Shown here: positions 49,309 through 59,379 of the stretch, piece by piece
Numbering within the stretch: the first letter of the stretch is position 1
Layout of the letters: every line of letters starts with the position of its first letter
Assembly: GCA_000711775.1 (NCBI GenBank)
Contig: ARYC01017960.1
Span: 1 to 64,000 of the forward strand
DNA from: Oxytricha trifallax
Lineage: Eukaryota; Ciliophora; Spirotrichea; Sporadotrichida; Oxytrichidae
Direction: 5' to 3'
DNA length: 64,000 nt
Translations under genes and position numbers: made by a program
Notes under the pieces: model-generated
Seen by the model: only the letters and a program-made list of their open reading frames with translations
What the model was told of the DNA's origin: nothing
The model's database searches: none

Positions 49309-50216
49309 TCACTCTGCCATCTTTTAATCTCCTCCAGGAGGCAGCTACTGATGTGTAAGGCTTTGTATCATAAGGGAGGAGTTGTTGGTGCTATTGCCTG
49401 TATTTCTTCGAGGTGCATTCCTTGCTGCAATCATATCTCCGGGCTCGCAAGCAATTTAATGTTTCTATCTGCTCTTGAACATCTTTCTTTGAAGCACTTT
49501 TTACTAAAGCAGATAGACTCCTTTTCCAGATCGTTCTAAAAATAATTACTGCTAATAAATTCTTACTTGACATAAATGGTTGCTCCTTAAGCTGCTAATA
49601 GAAGTGTTCCTTCACCAGCACAAACTCCCCCTTCTCCTCTTCATCTACCTTCGAATTCCTTATCTTCATTGCCTTGTCAATTATTGCCTTGAGCCATTCA
49701 GGTTTTTGGGTGCCCAAAATCTAATAATAATTATGTTTATATAAATCCTACCCCCAAAAAAAAATCGCGTTCCAAGGTTTAATGCTGGCTTAAGTCTGGC
49801 GTATACATTATAAAGTCTTGGTCATCAATCATCTACATGATGCTTACAAATAAAATAGTAATTACTTTTGGATAGAGGTTCTTAACAGAGAGCTAAAAGA
49901 ATAAAATTACTATTAAATATGGTTTACTTCTTCATAGTTAGGAACTTAGAACTTAATAATCTCAGTGAGCTTGTAGGCTAATTTTTCTCCGCTAAGTATC
50001 TTCTTGAGGAAGTCTAATTTAAAAAGATGTTAAAATTTTAAAAATGCCATTACCCAAGCTACATGCTCGTTCTGTAGGTAAAAAGTATTGCTGCTGTTCA
50101 GTGAACCATTTATAAATGTCCATCTTAGATCTGAAGAAGGGTGTAAGTGTGTTTGTCTCCACTTTCAATAGTGATTTATCAATAGAGGCAAGTCGTCTTT
50201 TGCGCTTAGTGTCCAT
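49309..50216 (-). CDS. TBE 22-kDa-like protein, left copy (six exons)
   Basis: Mirror image of the gene at 52511-53418, same six exons; see that entry for the reading. The intact sequence in both arms suggests it is recent or constrained. Confidence 0.75.
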
Positions 50217-50427
50217 TTAAGCAGAGTTATCCATGGGTTTTATGAACTTGTACTTGAAGTAGACAAACTATTTTAGTAATTTATTACAAATGTAATTGAA
50301 AGACTTACACTTTAATAGATTAAGGGGAGTTACTCTTCAAGGGCCATCATCCTGAAATAGAAACACCAGTTACTCTATTACAAGTAACTCTCGAATATTC
50401 ATTTATTAACTTGCTTATCTTCAATTA

Positions 50428-50881
50428 TTATTAATTAAAATTTTAATTTTTCTTATTGAATATTTAATTTATTTTTTGCTACTTAAGTTTTTTTAAAAGT
50501 AATTTATAATAATATTATTGATTTTTTTTCATAAAAATGTAAAGTAAGTTTTAGTTATTTTACATTTTATCTTTATTTTTTTTATATTTTAGGTTGTAAA
50601 AGAAATAATGATAACACTTGTTAAATCTGCTCTTAATTAAAAGTAAGTATTATTATGATTTACCCGTGCATCTGTGAGCGTCCCATCCGGGACTCAAGGG
50701 ATAAATCACCTTTATTTTTTAACTTTTTGTATAGGTAAATAAATAAAACCAATGATAAAATTCAAATAAAATAAAAAGGGTTTGACAATTACTTTCATCG
50801 ATTAAACAACCATTTAGCCTCCAAAGTAAGAAAAAGTATCAGTTAAGAATTATAAAATCAACATAATTTTGAGAAATCTGA
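50428..50881. other. Non-coding left part of element C centre
   Basis: AT-rich, no frame. Contains a GTGCATCTGTGAGCGTCC block (about 50667) that resembles GTGCATTTGTGAAGATCC at about 52146, a possible old direct repeat across the centre. Confidence 0.4.
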
Positions 50882-51004
50882 CTGGGATGCTAAAGGAAGT
50901 AGTATCTTGATTTAAAGAGTATTGATCTTGAATAAAACAGAGTAGCATGCTGGTTTATTGACAGTAGTATAATATATAACCAAATTAAAATAAAACCCCA
51001 AACA

Positions 51005-52306
51005 ATGACAAAGTTCAATATTAATTCAAAAAGCTCAAATAAATACATTAATCACTAATAAGACCAGGTGATGTGGGATTTAGATGCAAAGGTTTAATAA
51101 TATCTAACCTCCTCAGTAGTGTCAATAAATTACAATAAAAATATATGTTAATTAACAGCAAAAATAAAATAGAAGCAGTTTCAATAATAATTAAAATTAA
51201 AGTCAATTGAGGATGATGAGGAGTTTGGCAATCCTTAAGATCTGATATACTAAGATGAAACTTAGTTCGTTGAACAAGCGATAAGCACAAATTTGCAGCA
51301 AGTAAATCACAATAATGAGCTGAAATTCGAGGAAATGAATCAGCAAGTCATAGATGAATGAGAGTTACCGATTATGAGTTAGATACCAGAGCTAAGGCAG
51401 TAAAAGATTCAGTAAATTATCAGTAATGCTGATTAACAGAATATTCCAAGTTTACACCAACTATAAATGAATTTGCCAAATGACAACAACCAGACCAGTA
51501 ATAAAAAGCATAATAACTCCTAGAGATAACTGAAGTATATCTCATTTATTAAAGCTTCAAGCATTTAAAATATTGAAGAAAATAATAATTCAAGGGAAAA
51601 AATAATGCAGTAATAGAAATTTTGGGTATAAAGAATTGCTAATTCAAGTATTATGGAGATTAAGAATTAAGTAGAAAAGGCTCTATTGAAAAAGAGAGAT
51701 GAAATCAGCAATTTCTGCTATTAATCATCTAATAAAGTTTAAATAAAAGAGAGAAATTAAAATTCCAGCAACCTTATTGAAGATGAGTATTTTATGTTAT
51801 TCCATTAATACAACAGACGTTTCAACATTAAATCAAATAGCTAAAAGTCTGGATCACAAGAATCACAATAAAATCCGATACAAACCAACGTAATCACAAG
51901 CCATTTTGTGCAAATAAATCAAGATAAAAACGTATCTATTTTAAATACTACTTGAATTGATAAAGAACAAATGAAATGTCAGGTTAATTCTAAAAAACAA
52001 ATAGTAAAGAAATATGTATATTATAAAGTCAGACAAGTTAAAGACTATCAAAAAGAGTTTAAAATGGCGGAAAACACTTAAAGTACCAATAAAGATGTAA
52101 AACTAATAGTCTTTGTAAAAAGGAAGTTTATAATTTTGATTTCTCGTGCATTTGTGAAGATCCAATCAAGGATCAAAGAGAATCAAATAAATTTATCAAA
52201 AATATATAGAAATAAGAAAGGAGATGTTAATAATATAAACAAAAATAAGATAAAAGAATCAGCAAGAATTTAATCAAATACTTTAAATAAAAAATTATCA
52301 AATTGA
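51005..52306 (+). pseudogene. Q/N-rich reading frame in centre of element C
   Basis: From ATG 51005 (frame open from 50882) to TGA 52304-52306 there are 434 codons with only two internal TGAs (51359-51361, 51953-51955), far fewer than expected by chance, and many TAA/TAG that must be Gln. The product is Q/N/K-rich: QQKIQQIISNADQQNIPSLH, EKIMQQQKFWVQRIANSS, VEKALLKKRDEISNF and a basic C-terminus KRKFIILISRAFVKIQSR. It ends exactly where the right arm begins. It has no zinc finger or kinase motif, so it is not the TBE 57-kDa gene. Function unknown. Confidence 0.5.
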
Positions 52307-52510
52307 AGATAAGCAAGTTAATAAATGAATATTCGAGAGTTACTTGTAATAGAGTAACTGGTGTTTCTATTTCAGGATGATGGCCCTTGAAGAGTAACTC
52401 CCCTTAATCTATTAAAGTGTAAGTCTTTCAATTACATTTGTAATAAATTACTAAAATAGTTTGTCTACTTCAAGTACAAGTTCATAAAACCCATGGATAA
52501 CTCTGCTTAA

Positions 52511-53418
52511 ATGGACACTAAGCGCAAAAGACGACTTGCCTCTATTGATAAATCACTATTGAAAGTGGAGACAAACACACTTACACCCTTCTTCAGATCT
52601 AAGATGGACATTTATAAATGGTTCACTGAACAGCAGCAATACTTTTTACCTACAGAACGAGCATGTAGCTTGGGTAATGGCATTTTTAAAATTTTAACAT
52701 CTTTTTAAATTAGACTTCCTCAAGAAGATACTTAGCGGAGAAAAATTAGCCTACAAGCTCACTGAGATTATTAAGTTCTAAGTTCCTAACTATGAAGAAG
52801 TAAACCATATTTAATAGTAATTTTATTCTTTTAGCTCTCTGTTAAGAACCTCTATCCAAAAGTAATTACTATTTTATTTGTAAGCATCATGTAGATGATT
52901 GATGACCAAGACTTTATAATGTATACGCCAGACTTAAGCCAGCATTAAACCTTGGAACGCGATTTTTTTTTGGGGGTAGGATTTATATAAACATAATTAT
53001 TATTAGATTTTGGGCACCCAAAAACCTGAATGGCTCAAGGCAATAATTGACAAGGCAATGAAGATAAGGAATTCGAAGGTAGATGAAGAGGAGAAGGGGG
53101 AGTTTGTGCTGGTGAAGGAACACTTCTATTAGCAGCTTAAGGAGCAACCATTTATGTCAAGTAAGAATTTATTAGCAGTAATTATTTTTAGAACGATCTG
53201 GAAAAGGAGTCTATCTGCTTTAGTAAAAAGTGCTTCAAAGAAAGATGTTCAAGAGCAGATAGAAACATTAAATTGCTTGCGAGCCCGGAGATATGATTGC
53301 AGCAAGGAATGCACCTCGAAGAAATACAGGCAATAGCACCAACAACTCCTCCCTTATGATACAAAGCCTTACACATCAGTAGCTGCCTCCTGGAGGAGAT
53401 TAAAAGATGGCAGAGTGA
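52511..53418 (+). CDS. TBE 22-kDa-like protein, right copy (six exons, 245 aa)
   Basis: Exons 52511-52673, 52714-52799, 52835-52861, 52895-52975, 53007-53160 and 53192-53418 total 738 nt with no TGA; the five GT-AG introns are 31-40 nt. The product aligns with the TBE 22-kDa frame: FLPTERACSLGDFLKKIL against FLPTMEGTKISFLRAIL; IKFQVPNYEELSVKNLY against KFAEIPNYPEISVTNLY; RDFFLGILGTQKPEWLK against RNYFFGLLATIKGDYLK; LKEQPFMS...SGKGVYL against LQKHPYIS...SGTGIFL. The last intron interrupts the same Ser-Lys site in TBE. The gene is convergent with the transposase as in TBE. No frame damage seen. Confidence 0.8.
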
Positions 53419-53528
53419 AAAAAGAATATAAATAAATAGTCATGTTATTAGTGTGAGTAATTTATTAGAATAAATTTATTGTACTATAGTATTCACTTAA
53501 TAATATTTACTCCCGAAATGTTATTCAC

Positions 53529-54816
53529 TCAAGCGGGATCCTCGTTGAAGATCGCAACACCTCTAACATAAGTTGAGTACTGCTTCGCTTGGTTTTTGAT
53601 AGCTCGTAGTAGGATGTCATGCGCAGTTCGTTTGATCAGTGAAAGTGAAGGGATTCTAAAATATAAAGACAAGAAAAACTTACTTTAGATTCGCAGTGAG
53701 CATCCTGATTCGCTACTTGTGCAGCTTTATAAACTTCTCGCAGAAATTCAACTCTGGGGCGTATGGACAGTTCGTGATCGCGAGAAACTGGGACCCACTC
53801 AAAATGCTTCTAACCTCCCTGGATTCATGTATCCTGGCGTTGTCAAAGAAGATAAGGCCCGTTTCGTAAAGTTAATCTCCTCTCTGTTTCAAAGTAAGTT
53901 GCAGTTGTCTGAGAAAAGCCACGGAGTCTGCAGATTTGAAAGTCTCAATTTGACAATGATGAAAAATGAGCTCAGAGTCGGTAACTGCAGCAATTACTTT
54001 TACCGATGCTTTACGATTTTGGGTAAGCAAGTAATCCTCCTGACCGCGAGGAATCCAATTGTAATTAGAGCTTTCATCAGATTGAACTAAGTACTCGTCA
54101 ATGTATATCACACGAAGCAAACAGTATTACAAGCCCGCTAAGATTGTTGCTGCTTCCCTGAAATGCTCAGCGTTTTATTTAGTTGCAGCCGCAAGAGCCC
54201 TCTTCGATACTCTCTTGTGGCTATATTTCAGAGTTTTCCTGAGATGCAATGAAACCGTCTTTTCACTGATTTTGAAATTTGCCGGCCCAAAGAGCTCAAG
54301 GTCGTTCTTAAGTTATCGTAGAGTGACCTTTCGATGTCTCCATTTAATAAGATAACTTTGAATTTGGTCTAGATTGTCCTTTGATAGCTTGCAAGGCCTA
54401 CCACGAGGAAGTAGGATGTCAGCTTTCTCGAAAGATTTGCATCCCTCAAATTTCATGACCCACCTCTTCGCGGCGTGCCAGCCAATACCGAGAATGCGTG
54501 CCACTTAGGAGACTGAAAGGTTCGGTACATTCATGAGTTTCAAGACCGTTTAGCCTTGGACCTTTCACACTCGTGGGGGAAGCTTGGTCTTGGTGGCAAT
54601 ACGGAAACCATTTAGTTTCAGCTCCTCTTGATTGCTTGAAGAAGCTAGATGATTCTCTTGGCCAACCACCGGGTTCAAGCTAACCAATCAAGTTGCGTAG
54701 AGAAGCAACTTGTTCCACAAAGCCCTGTCTAGATGCTTATCACATATGCCAGTGCTTGCCTTGATGAGGCTTCCAAGTTTCTCCGAGTAAATCTCTTTCT
54801 GGCCCATTTTTTCCAT
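53529..54816 (-). CDS. Element C transposase (DDE), right copy
   Basis: Mirror of 47914-49198: ATG 54814-54816, intron 53656-53683, stop TGA 53529-53531. It differs by one inserted codon (GRPCKLSKD where the left has GRPKLSKD) and an Ile/Asn change. It carries the same two in-frame TGAs and the same DDE residues. Confidence 0.8.
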
Positions 54817-54873
54817 TATCGTTGAAAAAATTAAAAGAAAATTTTTGATTTAATTTTACATTCATCATACTAA

Positions 54874-56420
54874 GCTTCGCTCAGTTCAGCTCTAAGTTTA
54901 TGTGTAAGTTAGGTAGGTACAAGTACCAGCAACAGCCCTGCAAAGCCCTCGGCGAGGAAACAGCCTGAGAGGTCTTACGTCACTTCGGCCTTCAGGGTAC
55001 GTACCCCAGCCCTTGAAGTGAGAGTCTCTTACAGAGCTAAAGATTGCTGGGTTTTTAAGTCAAGTAAAGCTTAAGTTTTACAAATACAGTCAAAATAGTT
55101 TAAATTTCTAAATGTTTCTCAAGAACCTAAATAGCCAAAGTAAAGTAACTAAGAACTAAAACTAAAGAGCAACAGCAGAAGTTGGAGCCAGCAGCAGCTA
55201 GAATGAACCTAATCTATCCAACCATCAGTTCCTCCAACTTTCTAAAAATAATTTTAGAGTCTTAGCCTCCGAAAATTCGCAAAAAAATCCAAATATTTGC
55301 TGAATAAATATACTAAAGTAAAGTTAGAATTAATTATTGCTATAATAATTAAAATTTTTGTTGGTGTGATGATCAGATTTAGTGGTTTGATAGTTTGAGG
55401 TGGCCACCTCTATTTGTTCTTTAATTTTTGTTTAAACCTTTTTTAGATTATCAGATGTAGAAGGAGGAGCAGCAGTGAGGTACAATTTCAGCAGCAGGAG
55501 CAGATTTAAAATTAGGTAAGTAATGTTTCAATAATTTTTTTCTTAATTATTATTATCTTGTTAATTTTAATATAGGTTCAAGGTTGAAGAGAGAGGTGGG
55601 GTGGAACTCCCCACAAGAGATAAACTTCAATGATTTACACTTTTACGAGCTACGGCACCCACGATTTTACAACTTTTACGAGCTTCACATCAACTTTAAG
55701 CGCTTCGGCACCCACGATCTGCTACTTTTACGATATTTACTACTATACGCGCGCTTTTTGCATTTTGATTTTAGGTGGCCACCATAGGGATAAATTAGGG
55801 TTAGGATCTAGGGCTTCTGGTCTGATTTATTATTTTTCCTCTCTGATGGTATGAGCTCAGTTTATCGCTGAGCGAGGGCTGGCTGCAAAACTTGGCTTTT
55901 ATAATTTTATTCTCATTATTTACTAAATCTTCGAAATCTTTGAAGATCATCAAAATCACAAATTATTGGATGATTATCTTGATTTTAATTATTATTTCAA
56001 GTATTTAGTTAAGTTTAGTTTTTTAAAAGTACAGTTGTACCCTCTCCTAGCTTAGTTATTTTGTTTCAACCTATAATCGGTATTAAAATCTAAAAACTTA
56101 CACTATCTGTTAGTAAAAGTAGCTTAGAGTGTCATGTGCAAGGGCTAAACCCAATACCCTTTAGATAAAATTATAAGCATGTTTTGGGGTTTTGAAATTA
56201 ATTTGATTTGACTTACTTGAATTTCTAAGCCAAAAGTGAGTAGTAGTTTAGAAATCGCTGCCCAAGTTCTGTAATTCTGCTTTAACACCCCACTCATCCT
56301 CAGCCTCTATGGCTGGCACTCTGTGCAAGTTAAGGAATGAAGCTTACCTACTTATCCTACTTCACGCTTCTTTGCCCTCCCTCCCTCCCTCCACAAGAAA
56401 CTCACCTGCTCATTAAGTGT
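54874..56420. other. Mixed stretch with GC-richer blocks and a G4T4 tract
   Basis: 54880-55050 is GC-richer with overlapping short frames. GGTGGCCACC occurs near 55400 and 55783. CGGCACCCACGAT repeats near 55650 and 55710. A GTTTTGGGGTTTTG tract followed by AAAT lies at about 56183-56196, like the right end of family B. No complete gene was recognised. Confidence 0.35.
55456..55633 (+). CDS. Possible exon pair, unrecognised
   Basis: SDVEGGAAVRYNFSSRSRF, then after a 60-nt GT-AG intron (55516-55575) FKVEERGGVELPTRDKLQ and TGA 55633. The upstream end abuts TTTTTTAG, a possible acceptor. Without a start or homologue this is tentative. Confidence 0.25.
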
Positions 56421-56714
56421 TCAGTAGAGATGCATAGTAAAGCTCGATCCTATACTGAATTAACTGGCATTGTAATGAGAAGCAAGTTAATATGCTTACC
56501 TTCGAAGCAGAGTGCTCTCATTGAACATTAGTTTTAGCATGCGAATCAAGCAGCTCACACCAGCTGCTCCAACTGCAACGCAGACCCAAGTCTTCTGTAT
56601 GTTGTTAATGATATAGGCAGATACTTACAATTGTAGCTTGGTCAAGGCACAAATCACGGGAGTGCGATGACTCAAAGTCAAGAGTTGAAGTACATAGCAC
56701 AGCACAAATAGCAT
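56421..56714 (-). CDS. Small hydrophobic protein, 97 codons
   Basis: From ATG 56712-56714 to TGA 56421-56423 the frame has no TGA; TAA codons are read as Gln. It contains two hydrophobic stretches, LFVLCYVLQLLTL near the start and VCVAVGAAGVSCLI in the middle, suggesting a membrane protein. The frame is also open upstream of this Met. Not recognised. It is first of three minus-strand genes here. Confidence 0.4.
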
Positions 56715-57013
56715 CGCACTCTCCACTTCCACGTTGTAGGCATGCTAAGCAACATCAGCACAGAGAATTCACCAGCAAACCAGCCTCAGCAGTGAGGCAG
56801 CCTCAGTTCAGCAAATCACGACGATTGAAGCAGTGAATTAAAGTTTTATATGCGCGTGAAATTAATATTCGATGGGTTACATCGAGAGGGAATTAGGGAG
56901 TGAATTAGGTATTAAATAAGGTAAATTAAATCAACGACTCTATATCATCTGAAGGCTCTGCTTTCATGTACCACTCCTCTCACACCAGCATCAGCTGCAA
57001 TTTCTCCTGCTGA

Positions 57014-57319
57014 TCAAGAACTGCTAGAAAGCATGTAAGACTCGCCATCGGCAGGAGTGATAAGCACCCTCACTGGGTCGTTGTTTGAGGAGGCTACTGT
57101 AAGTTTGAACTCGGCTCCAGCCTTTACACTGATGTTAAATTCCTCGCACTTGCAGAAGAGGTCGTCTTTATGGTTCTCAACCTCGAAAGCATCGTCCTGC
57201 TGCAGTTACTTGCGTTTCCTGTACACTTGCACCTAGTAAGCATTGGGCGTGATGTGCTGGTAGACGAATTGCAGCCTGAGTGGTTCGTTCTGCTTTTCTC
57301 TGTAGTTTAGCTGTTCCAT
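57014..57319 (-). CDS. Hypothetical 101-aa protein
   Basis: ATG 57317-57319 to TGA 57014-57016, one exon, with one TAG and one TAA read as Gln. The product starts EQLNYREKQNEPLRLQFVYQ, contains VENHKDDLFCKCEEFNISV and TPADGESYMLSSSS at the end. The gene is GC-richer than its surroundings and undamaged, so it is likely a real host gene (macronuclear-destined or germline-limited). No family recognised. Confidence 0.6.
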
Positions 57320-57628
57320 CGGTGCGTCATGGTTTTTAATTTACTAATTATTAATAAGTGGGGAATTTAATTATAAAGCATTGTTGTAGTGTGAAGGGAA
57401 TTCAGGCATTAGAGATAAACAGAGACTTATAGTAGTAATAATAACAACAATAATATTGTAGCAATAATAGTAACAATAGTAATAGCAGCAAAAGAAGCAT
57501 TAGTAATAGTAAATTCAGTGATGAGTTGATTTAATATGAAATTATGGTTTGTGGTCTTAAATTGGAAATGTTCCATATAAGTTTGAATTTGTATTGAGTA
57601 TTTAATTCTAAAACTGATTGCATTCCTT
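57320..57628. other. Intergenic, AT-rich with TAATAG-type microrepeats
   Basis: Contains a run of AATAATAGTAACAATAG-like triplet repeats at 57430-57510. No gene. Confidence 0.4.
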
Positions 57629-59281
57629 TCATTTCTGTAAGTATTAGGCTTAGGGCTAGATTCTGCTCTGGATCATTGATAAGTTCTGAGTGATTAGTGA
57701 CTGGTTGAGCTCAATCATATGGTTGGAAGATGGTTGATTGAAACTAGGATTATGATTCATGCGCTTAGACTCCACATACTGTCTTGGCGATAATGCATCC
57801 GCATGAGACTCGAACTATGATTATGGAGCTCTGGGTGCATTTTTTTATGACTGCTTCGATGGGCGCTTGCGTTTCTTGGTTCCTTGATTCAATAAATTCA
57901 CTGCTCTCCCTCTATTGCTCACGCTCGTAATAACTACATTCTCAAGCACACCAAAAATCTCTGCAGTCAACTTGATAAACTTGTTCTTATCAAGAGTTTT
58001 CTACTTCTGCCTGAATTCTAAACTTGCTTTGATATTCGAGGGGAAGAATTCCGGCTTGACTGTGCTTATGATCTATAGCATTACTTATTATAGCAGTATG
58101 AATAAGCATTATTAAGAAGAGTAATCATAGATGTAGCAGTATAAGTAAGTAACAGTAGGAGTAGCAGTGCACACTTACATTATAGAGAAATTATCTGCTG
58201 ATTAATTTACCATCCTTAATATCAGGCAGATACTTGCAGATATCTTGCTCACCTTTAATATCACTGATGAGATTTATGACTGACAGCTCGTTGAGTTTAA
58301 GGACACTAATAATTCTCACCTCATGATTGCGCAGAACCTATAATCATGTAAACTGAAATAATTACTCTCTTCACTCCAAAGAATATGCCTTGAATGTACT
58401 CCAACGTGCATTCTTAGTAAGGTGGCAGGTAGAATTAACCTGCATGTATAAATGACTAATGAATTTCATACCTTGGGTGAGCAAGATTGAGTATATATCC
58501 TGCTTAGACTTCCCTAATCTTGCCAGCTCATTGGATGGTATGGAGTGCACTACCTAATCATTGATAGTTTCAGTATTGATAATGCTCATACGTGTAGGGC
58601 GATGCCCTTCTTTGACTCCTCATCAACATCATTAAAGAATTCATTATGAGGGTGGAAGCTGGACACTCCACCTCCTGATCTCTAGACATTGCCATGCTTT
58701 CTAGTTGGCTCAGGTCTGAATTTTAGTTGCTGGCCATGACTATGATTATTGTTGAGGTATGTATCAATCTAAGTGATGTTCATCATGAACTGACCAGAGA
58801 TTTAGTTGAAGTCGGCTGAATCCTCATTCCCAATCTAGTTTGGAGAGTTGCCACCATGATCATGAGTCTGATCTTAAACAGAATCTAGTGCTGCCACATC
58901 TTTCAGACTTCCTTAGGAAGCTTATTTAGGTTTGCAAACTATACAGTTATAAGCTTTCTTTACAATTTTGAAAGTCTAGGTAAACTAATGCTGATCTTTA
59001 CTAGTTAGCCTGTTTAGTTAAACCATAAGAATCATGCTCCAGTAGTCATCACAGAACAGAAGAAAGGTTAACAATGTGCCCTCAAACATTATTTTGGATT
59101 AGGATTTGCCTGCCTTCTGAATCTTGATTTGTGTATGATGGAGTATTTGGAATGCACTTCCTTCCTTTTCGAAAATCTCTTCAAGTTGTTATGGGTTGGT
59201 CAAATCAAAGTATAATTTCATTGGAAAAGACACTCTATGAAAAGTGTTTTCAATCGGCTCTCGATTGACGTCGTCCGACAT
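57629..59281 (-). CDS. Hypothetical 479-aa protein, five exons
   Basis: ATG 59279-59281 to TGA 57629-57631. Removing four GT-AG introns (58554-58591, 58440-58471, 58338-58374 and 58073-58178; 38, 32, 37 and 106 nt) leaves 1440 nt, exactly 480 codons without a TGA. The N-terminal ~110 residues look folded (YFDLTNPQQLEEIFEKEG, LLTFLLFCDDYWSM). The middle is His/Asn/Gln-rich. A second region reads LRNHEVRIISVLKLNELSVI, and a basic stretch KKRKRPSKQSQKN may be a nuclear signal. I recognise no family. Intact and unscrambled in this germline DNA. Confidence 0.75.
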
Positions 59282-59379
59282 TAACTGCTTTGATAGAATT
59301 TATAAATTAATTATAATTTAATCGTTGTTTTAACAGATAAGTTAATTAAACTATTATTATAAAACTGTAAATAATGAAA

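Larger units (their letters stand above)
47857..54873. mobile_element. Element C: 7-kb unit with 2.57-kb inverted arms, TBE-related
   Basis: Arms 47857-50427 and 52301-54873 are near-identical inverted copies (pairing sum about 102730, a few substitutions and a 3-bp indel). The outer ends can be read as TA-flanked TGATGAATGTAAAATTAAA, consistent with IS630/Tc1-type TA targets, but no telomeric repeat is present. Each arm holds a transposase and a 22-kDa-like gene in convergent orientation; the centre (50428-52300) holds one more frame. It is either one element with very long inverted ends or two elements head to head. Confidence 0.75.

Noticed and set aside
54880-55050. GC-rich block as an RNA gene (tRNA/5S)
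   Set aside because: No cloverleaf, A/B box or 5S-like internal control region could be matched by eye.
56455-56628. Two apparent GT-AG introns (45 and 34 nt) in the small gene at 56421-56714
   Set aside because: Splicing the 34-nt one breaks the frame, while the unspliced sequence is open throughout; a single-exon reading is simpler.
57014-59281. Scrambled macronuclear-destined segments with pointers
   Set aside because: The genes read continuously; pointers and internal eliminated sequences cannot be recognised without the macronuclear sequence.
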